Below are positions 1-6,879 of a DNA stretch of 9,254 nt, piece by piece (within the stretch, counting starts at the first letter, position 1; each line of letters starts with the position of its first letter). The DNA lies in assembly GCA_946625715.1 (NCBI GenBank), contig CAMOTK010000070.1:1-9254 (forward strand), in the 5' to 3' direction. The position numbers were made by a program, and so were the translations under genes. Origin of the DNA: an uncultured Prevotella sp. GTDB lineage: Bacteria > Bacteroidota > Bacteroidia > Bacteroidales > Bacteroidaceae. The notes beneath the pieces were generated by a model, which had not been told where the DNA came from, ran no database searches, and worked only from the letters and a program-made list of their open reading frames with translations.

Positions 1-1308
1 GAACTGGTGGAGTGGGGCGTCAACTTCGACAAGAAGGACGACGGCACGTTCGACCTGCACCGCGAGGGCGGCCACTCGGAGTTCCGCATCCTGCACCATG
101 CCGACGATACGGGCGCCGAAATTCAGCGCGGACTGATGGAAGCCGTGCGACACTGTCCCGATATTGATATCAAAGAGAATCATTTCGCTGTGGAAATCAT
201 CACCCAGCACCATCTTGGTGTGCGCGTCACGCGCCGCTCGCCCAACATTCGCTGCTACGGCGCTTATGTGCTGAACCCCGAGACAGAAAAGGTCGACACC
301 TATCTGGCCAAGGTCACGCTGATGTGTACCGGCGGTTGCGGAGCCGTCTATCTCACCACGAGCAATCCCGTCATTGCCACTGGCGACGGCATTGCCATGG
401 TCTATCGTGCCAAGGGCACCGTGCAGGACATGGAGTTCGTGCAGTTCCATCCCACCGTGCTCCACAATCCGAAGGAGACGCATCCGGCCTACCTCATCAC
501 CGAAGCCATGCGCGGCTACGGCGGCATACTGAAGTTGCCCAATGGCGAGACGTTCATGGAGAAGTACGACGAGCGTCTGTCGTTAGCGCCGCGCGACATT
601 GTGGCTCGTGCCATCGATAAAGAAATGAAGATTCATGGTCTGGACCACGTTTGTCTGGACGTCACCCACAAAGATCCTGCTGAGACGCGCAAGCATTTCC
701 CCAACATCTATCAGAAATGCTTGTCTATCGGCATCGACATCACCACCGACTATATTCCCGTTCGCCCTGCGGCCCACTACATGTGCGGCGGCATTAAGGT
801 CGACCTCAATGGCCAATCGTCTATTGAGCGCCTCTATGCCATCGGCGAATGTTCGTGCACCGGACTGCATGGCGGCAACCGCCTGGCGTCGAACTCGCTC
901 ATCGAGGCCGTGGTCTATGCCGACGCGGCTGCCAAGCACTCGCTGCAGCACGTCGACCTGTACGACTGGAACGAGCAGGTGCCCGAATGGAACGATGAGG
1001 GCACGATGACCAACGAGGAGAAGGTGCTCATCACCCAGTCGGTGAAGGAAGTCAACCAGATTATGGCCAACTACGTGGGCATTGTGCGCAGCGACTTGCG
1101 CCTGCACCGTGCTTGGGACCGTCTGGATATGCTCTACGAAGAGACCGAGCGCCTCTTCAAGCGTGTGAAAGCGTCGAAGGATATCTGCGAACTGCGCAAC
1201 ATGATTAACGTGGGCTATCTCATCACCCGCTTTGCACTGGAACGTAAGGAAAGCCGCGGTCTGCACTACACCATCGACTATCCGGTCCACGCTTACGATA
1301 AGCGCTGA
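1..1308 (+). CDS. nadB: L-aspartate oxidase, 5'-truncated by window edge
   Basis: L-aspartate oxidase is a cytoplasmic FAD enzyme that oxidises L-aspartate to iminoaspartate, which NadA condenses with dihydroxyacetone phosphate to make quinolinate for NAD. The frame is open from base 1 to a TGA at 1306-1308 (435 codons visible). The GTG at base 7 is just an internal valine codon, not a start. Motifs seen, numbered from the first visible codon: TGGCGAVY near 109-116; QFHPT with H150; APRDIVARAI with R198; PAAHYMCGG with H259; GGNRLASNS with R294; and ESRGLHY near the C terminus. From family knowledge these match E. coli NadB His244, Arg290, His351 and Arg386. The constant offset of about 92-94 residues means only the N-terminal FAD-binding Rossmann part (GxGxxG) lies outside the window. 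The GGNRLASNS and C-terminal features favour NadB over succinate or fumarate dehydrogenase flavoproteins. It converges on mnmA, with 33 bp between the stops. nadA and nadC are not visible. Confidence 0.95.
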   Translation, partial: ELVEWGVNFDKKDDGTFDLHREGGHSEFRILHHADDTGAEIQRGLMEAVRHCPDIDIKENHFAVEIITQHHLGVRVTRRSPNIRCYGAYVLNPETEKVDTYLAKVTLMCTGGCGAVYLTTSNPVIATGDGIAMVYRAKGTVQDMEFVQFHPTVLHNPKETHPAYLITEAMRGYGGILKLPNGETFMEKYDERLSLAPRDIVARAIDKEMKIHGLDHVCLDVTHKDPAETRKHFPNIYQKCLSIGIDITTDYIPVRPAAHYMCGGIKVDLNGQSSIERLYAIGECSCTGLHGGNRLASNSLIEAVVYADAAAKHSLQHVDLYDWNEQVPEWNDEGTMTNEEKVLITQSVKEVNQIMANYVGIVRSDLRLHRAWDRLDMLYEETERLFKRVKASKDICELRNMINVGYLITRFALERKESRGLHYTIDYPVHAYDKR

Positions 1309-1339
1309 TTTCCGTCGGCGGCAAACGCTGATTCCCGTC
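1303..1339. repeat. Imperfect two-copy direct repeat at the nadB/mnmA junction
   Basis: A 14-base unit, CGCTGATTTCCGTC at 1303-1316, recurs as CGCTGATTCCCGTC at 1326-1339, with 13 of 14 bases identical and a period of 23 bases. The first copy contains the nadB stop codon and the second lies just beyond the mnmA stop codon. Each copy can form a small hairpin (GCTGA/TCGGC and CTGA/TCAG, both with 6-base loops). This is too weak for a clear intrinsic terminator, and no U-tract follows. Its function is unknown. Confidence 0.4.
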
Positions 1340-1341
1340 AG

Positions 1342-2403
1342 TTAAATAGTGATTTCGCCAGAGCCGTAGCAGCGATGGTGGTCTTCGTCGTAGACCACGC
1401 AGAACTGCCCGGGCGCTACGCCGTGGATGGGTGCGTCGGACGCGATGAGGAAGCGACCGTCGCCCTGTGCCTCGAATGTGGCGTGGTGATACTCGGGCGT
1501 GTGGCGAATCTTGAATGTAATGTTGCGACCGGGCATCTGGCCGTTGATGCTGTGGAAGTCGTGCACGAGGAACGCCTGTTTGTAAACCGTCGACGGGTCG
1601 TAGCCGTGGGCCACGTAGAGCTTGTTCTGCTGCGGGTCTTTCTTCACAATGAACCACGGACCGCCGCCAAAGCCCATGCCCTTGCGCTGTCCGATGGTGT
1701 AGAACCAGTGGCCGCGGTGCTGCCCGATGAGGCGGCCCGTCTCCAGTTCCACCACGTCGCCGGGCTGTTCGCCCAAGTAGCGCTTGATGTATTCCGTATA
1801 GTTGATTTTCCCCAAGAAGCAAATGCCCTGTGAGTCCTTGCGGTGGGCGCTCACCAAGTGTTCGCGCTCGGCAATCTGGCGCACCTCGTCTTTCACGTAG
1901 TGGCCAATGGGGAAAATGGCTTTTTCCAACTGCCAACCATAGATTTGTGCCAAGAAGTCGGTCTGGTCCTTCACGGGGTCGGGACTGGTTGTCAGCCACT
2001 TCACGCCGTCTATCACTTCCGTCTGTGCATAGTGGCCCGTGGCAATGAGGTCGTAGTCGTGGCCCCGCTTCTCGTGGAAAGCTCCGAACTTGATGAGGCG
2101 GTTGCACATCACGTCGGGATTAGGTGTCAGTCCGGCGCGCACTTTCTCCATCGTGTAAGCCGTCACTTGGTCCCAATACTCGCGATGGCAGTCAATCACC
2201 TCGAGCCTGCAGCCGTACTTTGCAGCCACAGCCGTGGCCATCTCGAGGTCTTCCTCGCTCGAGCAGTCCCACTCTTCCTCTTCTTCCGGGCCTATCTTGA
2301 TGTAGAAACAGTCGGGGTGCAGGCCCTGACGCACCAGTTCATAGACCACCACACTACTATCGACGCCGCCCGAAAGCAGCACTGCAATCTTCTTGTCGTT
2401 CAT
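1342..2403 (-). CDS. mnmA: tRNA-specific 2-thiouridylase MnmA
   Basis: MnmA makes 2-thiouridine at wobble position 34 of tRNAs for Lys, Glu and Gln, using ATP to adenylate the uridine and sulfur from a persulfide relay. The 353-residue protein is near full family length (about 350-370). It opens with the PP-loop ATP-pyrophosphatase motif SGGVDSS at 11-17. The motif NPDVMCNRLIKF carries the first catalytic cysteine at C100, ATGHY is at 121-125, and DSQGICFLG carries the second cysteine at C195. The C-terminal beta-barrel ends with PGQFCVVYD near 331-339. All expected catalytic residues are present. A stretch rich in acidic residues (about 40-53) follows the PP-loop strand; Bacteroidetes often have more than one MnmA-like paralogue, and which one this is cannot be decided here. 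The ATG at 2401-2403 overlaps the stop of the upstream Arc-like gene as ATGA, which supports this start and suggests translational coupling. Confidence 0.95.
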   Translation of the reverse strand: MNDKKIAVLLSGGVDSSVVVYELVRQGLHPDCFYIKIGPEEEEEWDCSSEEDLEMATAVAAKYGCRLEVIDCHREYWDQVTAYTMEKVRAGLTPNPDVMCNRLIKFGAFHEKRGHDYDLIATGHYAQTEVIDGVKWLTTSPDPVKDQTDFLAQIYGWQLEKAIFPIGHYVKDEVRQIAEREHLVSAHRKDSQGICFLGKINYTEYIKRYLGEQPGDVVELETGRLIGQHRGHWFYTIGQRKGMGFGGGPWFIVKKDPQQNKLYVAHGYDPSTVYKQAFLVHDFHSINGQMPGRNITFKIRHTPEYHHATFEAQGDGRFLIASDAPIHGVAPGQFCVVYDEDHHRCYGSGEITI

Positions 2404-2579
2404 TTCTCTTCCTTTCTCTTTTTAGGTAAGCGCCCAGCTCGTCGCAAGGCATCGTTGATGAGCCATTGCAGCTGACCGTTGGTCGACCGAAACTCGTCGG
2501 CCGCCCACGTCTCAATGGCATTCATCGTATCTTCGTCGATACGCAGAATGAAACTCTTGTTCGATGCGCCTTTTGCCAT
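2400..2579 (-). CDS. Small Arc-like ribbon-helix-helix DNA-binding protein
   Basis: A 59-codon gene runs from ATG (2577-2579) to TGA (2400-2402). The protein starts MAKGASNKSFILRIDEDTMN, continues with NAIETWAADEF, then has STNGQLQWLINDALRRAGR at about 32-50 and a basic tail, LPKKRKEEK. This matches the Arc/MetJ ribbon-helix-helix layout: a short beta-strand (KSFILRID), helix A, a turn, and helix B with the S-N-x-x-I/L pattern. Such proteins bind DNA as dimers through the strand and usually act as repressors or antitoxins. No toxin gene is adjacent. It lies 8 bases after the SPFH gene and shares ATGA with the mnmA start, so the three are probably one transcript. An AAGGA abuts the ATG, too close to be a normal Shine-Dalgarno site. 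Coding is supported by good codon use, the tight packing and the fold match. Its target is unknown; autoregulation of the SPFH promoter is one inference. Confidence 0.82.
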   Translation of the reverse strand: MAKGASNKSFILRIDEDTMNAIETWAADEFRSTNGQLQWLINDALRRAGRLPKKRKEEK

Positions 2580-2587
2580 TCCTTATT

Positions 2588-3562
2588 TTATTTATAGAGC
2601 GAACCAGTGTTGACCACGGGCTGAGCCGAGTCGTCGCTGCACAGCACAACGAGCAGATTGCTCACCATGGCGGCCTTCTTCTCGTCGTCGAGGTCGACAA
2701 TCTGTTCCGCCGAGAGCTTGTCGAGAGCCATCTTCACCATCGATACGGCGCCCTCTACAATCTTTTCGCGGGCCGTAATGATGGCCGAAGCCTGCTGGCG
2801 GCGCAGCATCACGGCAGCAATCTCGGGGGCATAGGCCAGGTAGTTGATGCGGGCTTCCACCACTTCGATGCCTGCCAGTGCCAGACGCTCGTCGAGTTTC
2901 TGCTCCAGTTGCTCGTTGATTTCGTCGCCGCCGGAACGAAGGGTCAGTTCGTTGTTCTGGTTGTCCTCGTCGTCGTAGGCATACTGTCCGGCCACTTGGC
3001 GCAAGGCGGCATCGCTCTGTACGCGCACAAAGCTCTCTAAGGCTTTCATGATGCTCTTCACGTCGCCGCCCACCTGGCCTTGAGCCGTGGTGGCCATGGT
3101 CTGCGAGTCTACCTCAAACAGTGCCTTGTAGGTGTCCTTCAGTTTCCATACCAGCACAAGGCCAATCATCACGGGGTTGCCCGTCTTGTCGTTCACCTTG
3201 ATGGGCTCAGCGTCGAGATTGCGGGCGCGGAGCGACAGTTTCTGAGTGCCATAGAACGGATTTATCCAGTAGTAGCCCGTCTGACTGAACGTGCCGCTGT
3301 ACTTGCCAAACCATGTGGTGACGCGGGCCTCGTTGGGCTCGAGCATGATGAAGCCGCACCAGAGGATGATGCTCACAACCAGGAGCACCACACCGCCCAG
3401 CAGCATCCATGCGCCCTGTTTCTCGTTGCCAGTTTCGTTGGCCATGTCCACAATGCCCCAGATGCCGCTAACGACACTGATGAGCGTCGTTGCCAGACAA
3501 ACAAACAACATCAGAAAACCGTTTAACACACTTCCGGTAAAAGCTTTTTCTTTCGTTTCCAT
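2588..3562 (-). CDS. SPFH (stomatin/prohibitin/flotillin) domain membrane protein
   Basis: A 324-residue membrane-anchored SPFH/Band 7 family protein. Two hydrophobic segments are visible, at about 14-40 and 52-73. The SPFH domain follows, beginning [18 protein letters not shown] and continuing through [10 protein letters not shown] and [23 protein letters not shown] (in two parts, about 96-130). A Q/E/A-rich helical part follows: [17 protein letters not shown] near 218-234, then [20 protein letters not shown] near 245-264, and [12 protein letters not shown] proteins oligomerise on membranes and are linked to protease regulation and membrane microdomains; the specific role here is unknown. 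A charged stretch, [19 protein letters not shown] (about 196-214), may be a flexible insertion. The ATG at 3560-3562 lies about 40 bases inside a good Bacteroidetes promoter. No NfeD-type partner protease is adjacent; the co-transcribed partners are the Arc-like protein and mnmA. Confidence 0.9.
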   Translation of the reverse strand: METKEKAFTGSVLNGFLMLFVCLATTLISVVSGIWGIVDMANETGNEKQGAWMLLGGVVLLVVSIILWCGFIMLEPNEARVTTWFGKYSGTFSQTGYYWINPFYGTQKLSLRARNLDAEPIKVNDKTGNPVMIGLVLVWKLKDTYKALFEVDSQTMATTAQGQVGGDVKSIMKALESFVRVQSDAALRQVAGQYAYDDEDNQNNELTLRSGGDEINEQLEQKLDERLALAGIEVVEARINYLAYAPEIAAVMLRRQQASAIITAREKIVEGAVSMVKMALDKLSAEQIVDLDDEKKAAMVSNLLVVLCSDDSAQPVVNTGSLYK

Positions 3563-3602
3563 ATTCTTTTAATTTAATTATTGTGATATCATTTTGATAG
3601 CG

Positions 3603-3634
3603 CAAAGATACAATCTTTCTTCTAATCTTCCAAG
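3603..3634 (-). promoter_or_regulatory. Bacteroidetes-type promoter for the SPFH-arc-mnmA unit
   Basis: Read on the minus strand, TATCTTTG (3603-3610) matches the Bacteroidetes -7 consensus TAnnTTTG exactly. CTTG (3631-3634) sits 20 bases upstream, where the -33 TTTG/TTG box is expected. The predicted start of transcription is near 3597, giving an AT-rich leader of about 35 bases before the ATG at 3562. The consensus is established knowledge; use of this site is inferred. Confidence 0.7.
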
Positions 3635-3697
3635 ACTTTCCGATTCTTTTTAATAATAATTAATGTTAGGGAATGGTAGTTTTTTTGCGCTTATTCG

Positions 3698-3705
3698 TAC
3701 CTTTG
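3698..3705 (+). promoter_or_regulatory. -7 promoter element for the racemase-like/MFS unit
   Basis: TACCTTTG at 3698-3705 matches the Bacteroidetes -7 consensus TAnnTTTG. The only clear TTTG upstream (3684-3687) is 10 bases away, shorter than the usual spacing of about 20, and nothing convincing lies at the normal -33 distance, so the promoter may be weak or activator-dependent. Transcription would start near 3711, leaving an A-rich leader of about 30 bases before the ATG at 3742, as is typical in this phylum. Confidence 0.6.
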
Positions 3706-3741
3706 CACAAACTAAAGAAACTAAAACAAAATTACACGATT

Positions 3742-4401
3742 ATGATTAAAGTTGTAGCTGTACACACCGCCATGGCTCTGGTAGAGCCACTGACAAAGAT
3801 TTTCAAGGAGTATCTGCCTGAAGTGAAACTAAACCACATTGCCGACGACTCGCTCATCCAGGAAGTGATTGCCAACGGCGAAGTGACGCCTGCCGTGCGC
3901 CGCCGTCTGCTGTCGCACTATGTGGCTGCTGCCGATGCCGGTGCCGATGTGGTGTTCAACACCTGTTCGTCGGTGGGCGACGTAGCCGACTATGGCAATA
4001 TCTATGCCCCCATCCCCGTGTTCCGCATTGACTATCCGATGGCTGTTGAGGCTGTGAACTCTGCCAAGCGCATTGGCGTCATCTCGACGCTCTCAACCAC
4101 GCTCGACCCCACACGTCGGCTGTTGGAGCGTGCCGCTCGCGAGGCTGGCAAGGACGTGGTGCTCGTCGACGGACTGGCCGACGGTGCGTTTGCTGCCGGA
4201 CAAAGTGGCGACAGTGAGACCCACGACCGCAAGATTGCCGAGGCTGCGCAGCGCATTGCCGACCAGGTCGATATGTTTGTGCTGGCTCAGGGCTCCATGG
4301 CCCGCATGGAGCAGCGCCTCTCCGAACTGACGGGCAAGCCCGTGCTGAGCAGTCCTGTGCGTGGCGTGCAAGGTCTTCGCAAGTTCCTGAAGATTGACTA
4401 A
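3742..4401 (+). CDS. Asp/Glu racemase-superfamily protein with a single cysteine
   Basis: This 219-residue cytoplasmic protein has the fold signatures of the aspartate/glutamate/hydantoin racemase superfamily, which acts on carbon acids next to a carboxylate. It starts MIKVVAVHTAMALVEPL. NTCSS carries C75, the N-lobe catalytic cysteine position. RIGVISTLSTTLDPTRR opens the second lobe (about 110-126), then VLAQGSMARM (180-189) and PVLSSPVRGV (200-209). Canonical racemases and maleate isomerase have a second cysteine in the C-lobe; here that position reads AQGSM, and C75 is the only cysteine in the protein. The exact reaction (racemase, isomerase, decarboxylase or lyase) is therefore open. The ATG at 3742 is chosen because an in-frame ATG at 3673 lies upstream of the -7 element and would add a non-conserved basic extension. 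The MFS transporter gene starts 5 bases after the stop, so they are probably co-transcribed, which suggests that the enzyme acts on the imported compound or a product of it. Confidence 0.85.
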   Translation: MIKVVAVHTAMALVEPLTKIFKEYLPEVKLNHIADDSLIQEVIANGEVTPAVRRRLLSHYVAAADAGADVVFNTCSSVGDVADYGNIYAPIPVFRIDYPMAVEAVNSAKRIGVISTLSTTLDPTRRLLERAAREAGKDVVLVDGLADGAFAAGQSGDSETHDRKIAEAAQRIADQVDMFVLAQGSMARMEQRLSELTGKPVLSSPVRGVQGLRKFLKID

Positions 4402-4406
4402 TCGAC

Positions 4407-5615
4407 ATGAAGCGCAACAAACATGTGATACTGGCGATGCTCGTCATCTTGGGCGTTGTCACCTTCCTCGACCGCATCAACATCAGTGTGGCGGGTTCGG
4501 CCATCATGCACGACCTGAACCTCTCGCCCTCTGAGTGGGGATGGGTGCAGAGTGCCTTTATCCTTTCCTATGGTCTGATGCAGATTCCGATGGGTGCCTT
4601 CGGCGACCGCTACGGGCATCGCAAGGTGCTGGCGCTGATTGTGCTCTGGTGGTCGCTGTTTACAGCCTTCACCGGCATGGCCGGCGGCTTGGCGTCGTTG
4701 CTCGTCATCCGTTTCATGTTCGGCATTGGCGAGGCAGGCTCGTCGCCCTGTTCTACGGGCGTCATCAGTCGCTGGTTTGAGAAAGGCGAGGTAGGCAAGG
4801 CCCAAGGCTACGTGTGGGCAGCCAGTCGTATGGGTGGTGCTATGACGCCGTTTGTCGTCATTCCCGTCATGACCTGGGTGGGCTGGCGTGAAGCCTTCTA
4901 CCTGCTTGGTGCCCTTGGCATAGTGTGGGCCATGGTGTGGTATTGGTACTACCGTGCGCCCGAAGCATCGGCTGCAGTCGCGTCTGTCGCACCGCAAGAA
5001 AAGACCGCTCTGCCTTGGAAGACCATCTTGCACAATAGCCAGTTCTGGATTATCTGCGGCATGTATTTCTTCTATGCCTTCGGTTCGTGGTTCTTCTTCA
5101 GCTGGTTCCCCACCTTTATGGAATTGGGCCGTGGCTTTGAGAAGAGCGAACTGACCTATGCCGTGGCCGTGCCATTCATCATGAGTATGATAGGCAACAT
5201 CTCGGGTGGCTATCTGACCGACCGGCTCTCGAACAAGTATGGTTTGAAGGTGGGCCGCAAGGCCTTAGGTTCCACGTCGCTGGCCATTTCGGCCGTGTGC
5301 ATGTTCCTGGCCGCCTTCATTCCCGGCAAGATGGCCGTGTTTGTGTTCCTCTCGCTTTGTTTCGGCATCTTCGACCTGATGCTGCCGTCGGCATGGGCCC
5401 TGTGCATCGACCTGGGCAAGCAGCATGCCGGTGCCATCAGTGGCGCCATGAATACGGCCGGCAACATTGGCGGTTTCTGCTGTGGCATTCTGTTCGGACA
5501 GCTTGTGCAGTCGTCGGGCAACTACAACCTGCCGCTCTACATGATTGCCGTGATGCTGATAGTGAGTGCCGTGCTGTTTGCTTTCATCAATCCGACGAAA
5601 CCAATCATCAAATAA
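4407..5615 (+). CDS. MFS transporter, anion:cation symporter (sugar acid/organic anion) type
   Basis: A 402-residue inner-membrane protein with about 12 hydrophobic segments in two halves, joined by a polar loop near 184-205. It resembles the anion:cation symporter group that includes the galactonate and glucarate carriers DgoT and GudP, which import sugar acids with protons. Visible signatures are FLDRINISVA in TM1 (D22, R23), motif A GAFGDRYGHRK at 63-73, and RFMFGIGEAGSSPC in TM4 (E109). The second half carries GGYLTDRLSNKYG, also like motif A (267-279). From knowledge of DgoT, the acidic residue and arginine of TM1 and the TM4 glutamate serve proton coupling and substrate binding, and all are kept here. 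The substrate cannot be read from sequence; a small hydroxy- or sugar acid is the best guess given the convergent kinase and BKACE genes. The gene follows the racemase-like gene by 5 bases, and its stop codon lies at the foot of a strong terminator. Confidence 0.9.
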   Translation: MKRNKHVILAMLVILGVVTFLDRINISVAGSAIMHDLNLSPSEWGWVQSAFILSYGLMQIPMGAFGDRYGHRKVLALIVLWWSLFTAFTGMAGGLASLLVIRFMFGIGEAGSSPCSTGVISRWFEKGEVGKAQGYVWAASRMGGAMTPFVVIPVMTWVGWREAFYLLGALGIVWAMVWYWYYRAPEASAAVASVAPQEKTALPWKTILHNSQFWIICGMYFFYAFGSWFFFSWFPTFMELGRGFEKSELTYAVAVPFIMSMIGNISGGYLTDRLSNKYGLKVGRKALGSTSLAISAVCMFLAAFIPGKMAVFVFLSLCFGIFDLMLPSAWALCIDLGKQHAGAISGAMNTAGNIGGFCCGILFGQLVQSSGNYNLPLYMIAVMLIVSAVLFAFINPTKPIIK

Positions 5616-5655
5616 AAAAAGAGGAATGGGCAACGATGCTCATTCCTCTTTTTTT
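5614..5655. terminator. Bidirectional intrinsic terminator between convergent units
   Basis: Arms 5614-5632 and 5637-5655 pair over 19 bases around a 4-base ACGA loop, with a single G-U wobble (5629 with 5640). The core stem is GAGGAATG against CATTCCTC. Seven A residues flank the left side and seven T residues the right, so each strand has a U-tract after the hairpin. On the plus strand it overlaps the last two bases of the MFS stop codon; on the minus strand it starts 12 bases after the kinase stop. Confidence 0.93.
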
Positions 5656-5667
5656 CTATAGTTCCAA

Positions 5668-6879
5668 TTATCTTAGTTTCTCGTAAACCTCGCGCAGCGA
5701 CGCGTCGTTGCCCACATTGCCCGGGAAGATGATGTAGGGGAAGTGGGCGGCCATGACGCAGGGCACGCTGGGAACGACCTGTCCCAGCACACGGGCCGAA
5801 CTGACCGACAGGCCTTTGGTGAGAATGTCGTGCGAGGTGATGCCGCCCTTGCCCACCAGATAAGACGGTGTGTAGGGCAACTGCCGCACGATGTCGACCA
5901 GGAAGTCGCTCACCTGCTGCCCCAAATGCTGCCGCTGGTCGGCGTCGCTGAGGCGCACTTCCTGCCGCGAGGTATAGACCACGGGCGTCAGTCCCATCTC
6001 CACGGTTTGTTGTATGAGGTCAATCACTTCGTTCATGAGTATGGCTGGCTCGTCGAGCAGGCGCTGCACGTCGACCTCCAGTCCGCAGGTGTGCTCGGCC
6101 TGCAGCAACTGTTCCAGTTGGCGGGTGGTTTTTTGCACATGCGAACCAATGACAAAGCAGCCCACGCCATCCTGTCGTTGCAGGATAGAACGGTCGAGTA
6201 GGGGCTTGTCGGCAATGCCGCTCAGTGCCTTGGGCAGCGACGACGAACTGCGGATGACGACGGCCTGATGGTCGGCGAGCGCTGCGGTGATGGTAGCGGC
6301 ATAAGCCTTGAGCTCGTCGTACGACTGTGCGTCGACGATGTCGTAGTCGTCGGGGTTGGCTCCCTTTTCACGGATATAGTCGCTAAGCACCGAAGTGTGG
6401 TAGGCAAAGACGTTGTCGCGTGCGAACTCCGTTTCGCTGACGGGAATGAGCCGCTCGCCGTCCTTCATATAGTGTACCCCGTCGATGGTCAGTCGGCCGG
6501 CCTCGATGAAAGCCGGGCAGAATGGCGTTTTGGGTGCCACGGAAAAGCCGTTGTCGACGAGCACCTCGCGCATGACGTCGGGCTCCAAGGGGAAATGACC
6601 GCGCAGACACGAGTCGCTGCGGCTGATGATGATGAGGCGGCACTGCCTTTCCTTCGCTACCTTGGCCACCGTCTGCATGGCCTCTCGCGTGGTCTGTTCG
6701 GCCTCGTCGCGAGTCATGGCGCGGGTGTTGGTCAGGATGTAGAAGAAAGGCACATCGTCGTCGAACGCCCGTCTGACGCTCGTTTCGTCCCACTGCGTGA
6801 TGAGCAGACAGCCGTGCACCGTTTGTATGCCGGTGGGGTCGTCGTCGAGGACGACCATTTTGATGTTTTCGTTCCTCAT
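5668..6879 (-). CDS. Four-carbon acid sugar kinase family protein (DUF1537, YgbK/OtnK-like)
   Basis: A 403-residue protein of the two-domain DUF1537 family, whose known members phosphorylate four-carbon sugar acids (D-threonate, D-erythronate, 3-oxo-tetronate) with ATP. In the N-terminal substrate-binding domain are LDDDPTGIQT (11-20), LTNTRAM (49-55), SRSDSCLRGH (86-95) and VDAQSYDEL (182-190). The C-terminal nucleotide-binding domain carries GSHVQKTTRQLEQL (245-258), GKGGITSHD (343-351) and FPGNVGND (385-392). Length is near that of the family and no key motif is broken. The start overlaps the BKACE stop by ATGA, which argues for M1 over the internal M8 and for coupled translation. The usual companions of these kinases, a HIBADH-type or PdxA2 dehydrogenase and the OtnC class II aldolase, are not seen in the window. 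The family is certain; the substrate is not, and a non-C4 substrate is possible. Confidence 0.9.
   Translation of the reverse strand: MRNENIKMVVLDDDPTGIQTVHGCLLITQWDETSVRRAFDDDVPFFYILTNTRAMTRDEAEQTTREAMQTVAKVAKERQCRLIIISRSDSCLRGHFPLEPDVMREVLVDNGFSVAPKTPFCPAFIEAGRLTIDGVHYMKDGERLIPVSETEFARDNVFAYHTSVLSDYIREKGANPDDYDIVDAQSYDELKAYAATITAALADHQAVVIRSSSSLPKALSGIADKPLLDRSILQRQDGVGCFVIGSHVQKTTRQLEQLLQAEHTCGLEVDVQRLLDEPAILMNEVIDLIQQTVEMGLTPVVYTSRQEVRLSDADQRQHLGQQVSDFLVDIVRQLPYTPSYLVGKGGITSHDILTKGLSVSSARVLGQVVPSVPCVMAAHFPYIIFPGNVGNDASLREVYEKLR

Noticed and set aside
7..9. GTG as a start codon for nadB
   Set aside because: The frame is open to the window edge, and comparison with E. coli NadB shows about 92 residues missing upstream.
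583..1290. 235-codon open frame on the minus strand opposite nadB
   Set aside because: nadB is certain on the other strand and the translation has no recognisable domain.
1..1308. Succinate/fumarate dehydrogenase flavoprotein
   Set aside because: The GGNRLASNS motif, the C-terminal ESRGLHY context and the length after it fit L-aspartate oxidase better.
1843..2475. 210-codon plus-strand frame opposite mnmA and the Arc-like gene
   Set aside because: Antisense shadow; the minus-strand genes have full catalytic or fold motifs.
2400..2579. Toxin-antitoxin system
   Set aside because: The Arc-like fold fits an antitoxin, but the neighbours are an SPFH protein and mnmA, neither of which is a toxin.
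3673..3741. Upstream in-frame ATG for the racemase-like gene, adding 23 residues
   Set aside because: It precedes the TACCTTTG promoter element, so it would not be on the predicted transcript, and the added residues are basic and unlike the family start.
3563..3741. Small RNA or riboswitch in the divergent spacer
   Set aside because: No stable stem or known aptamer motif is visible; the AT-rich content and two promoter elements explain the space.
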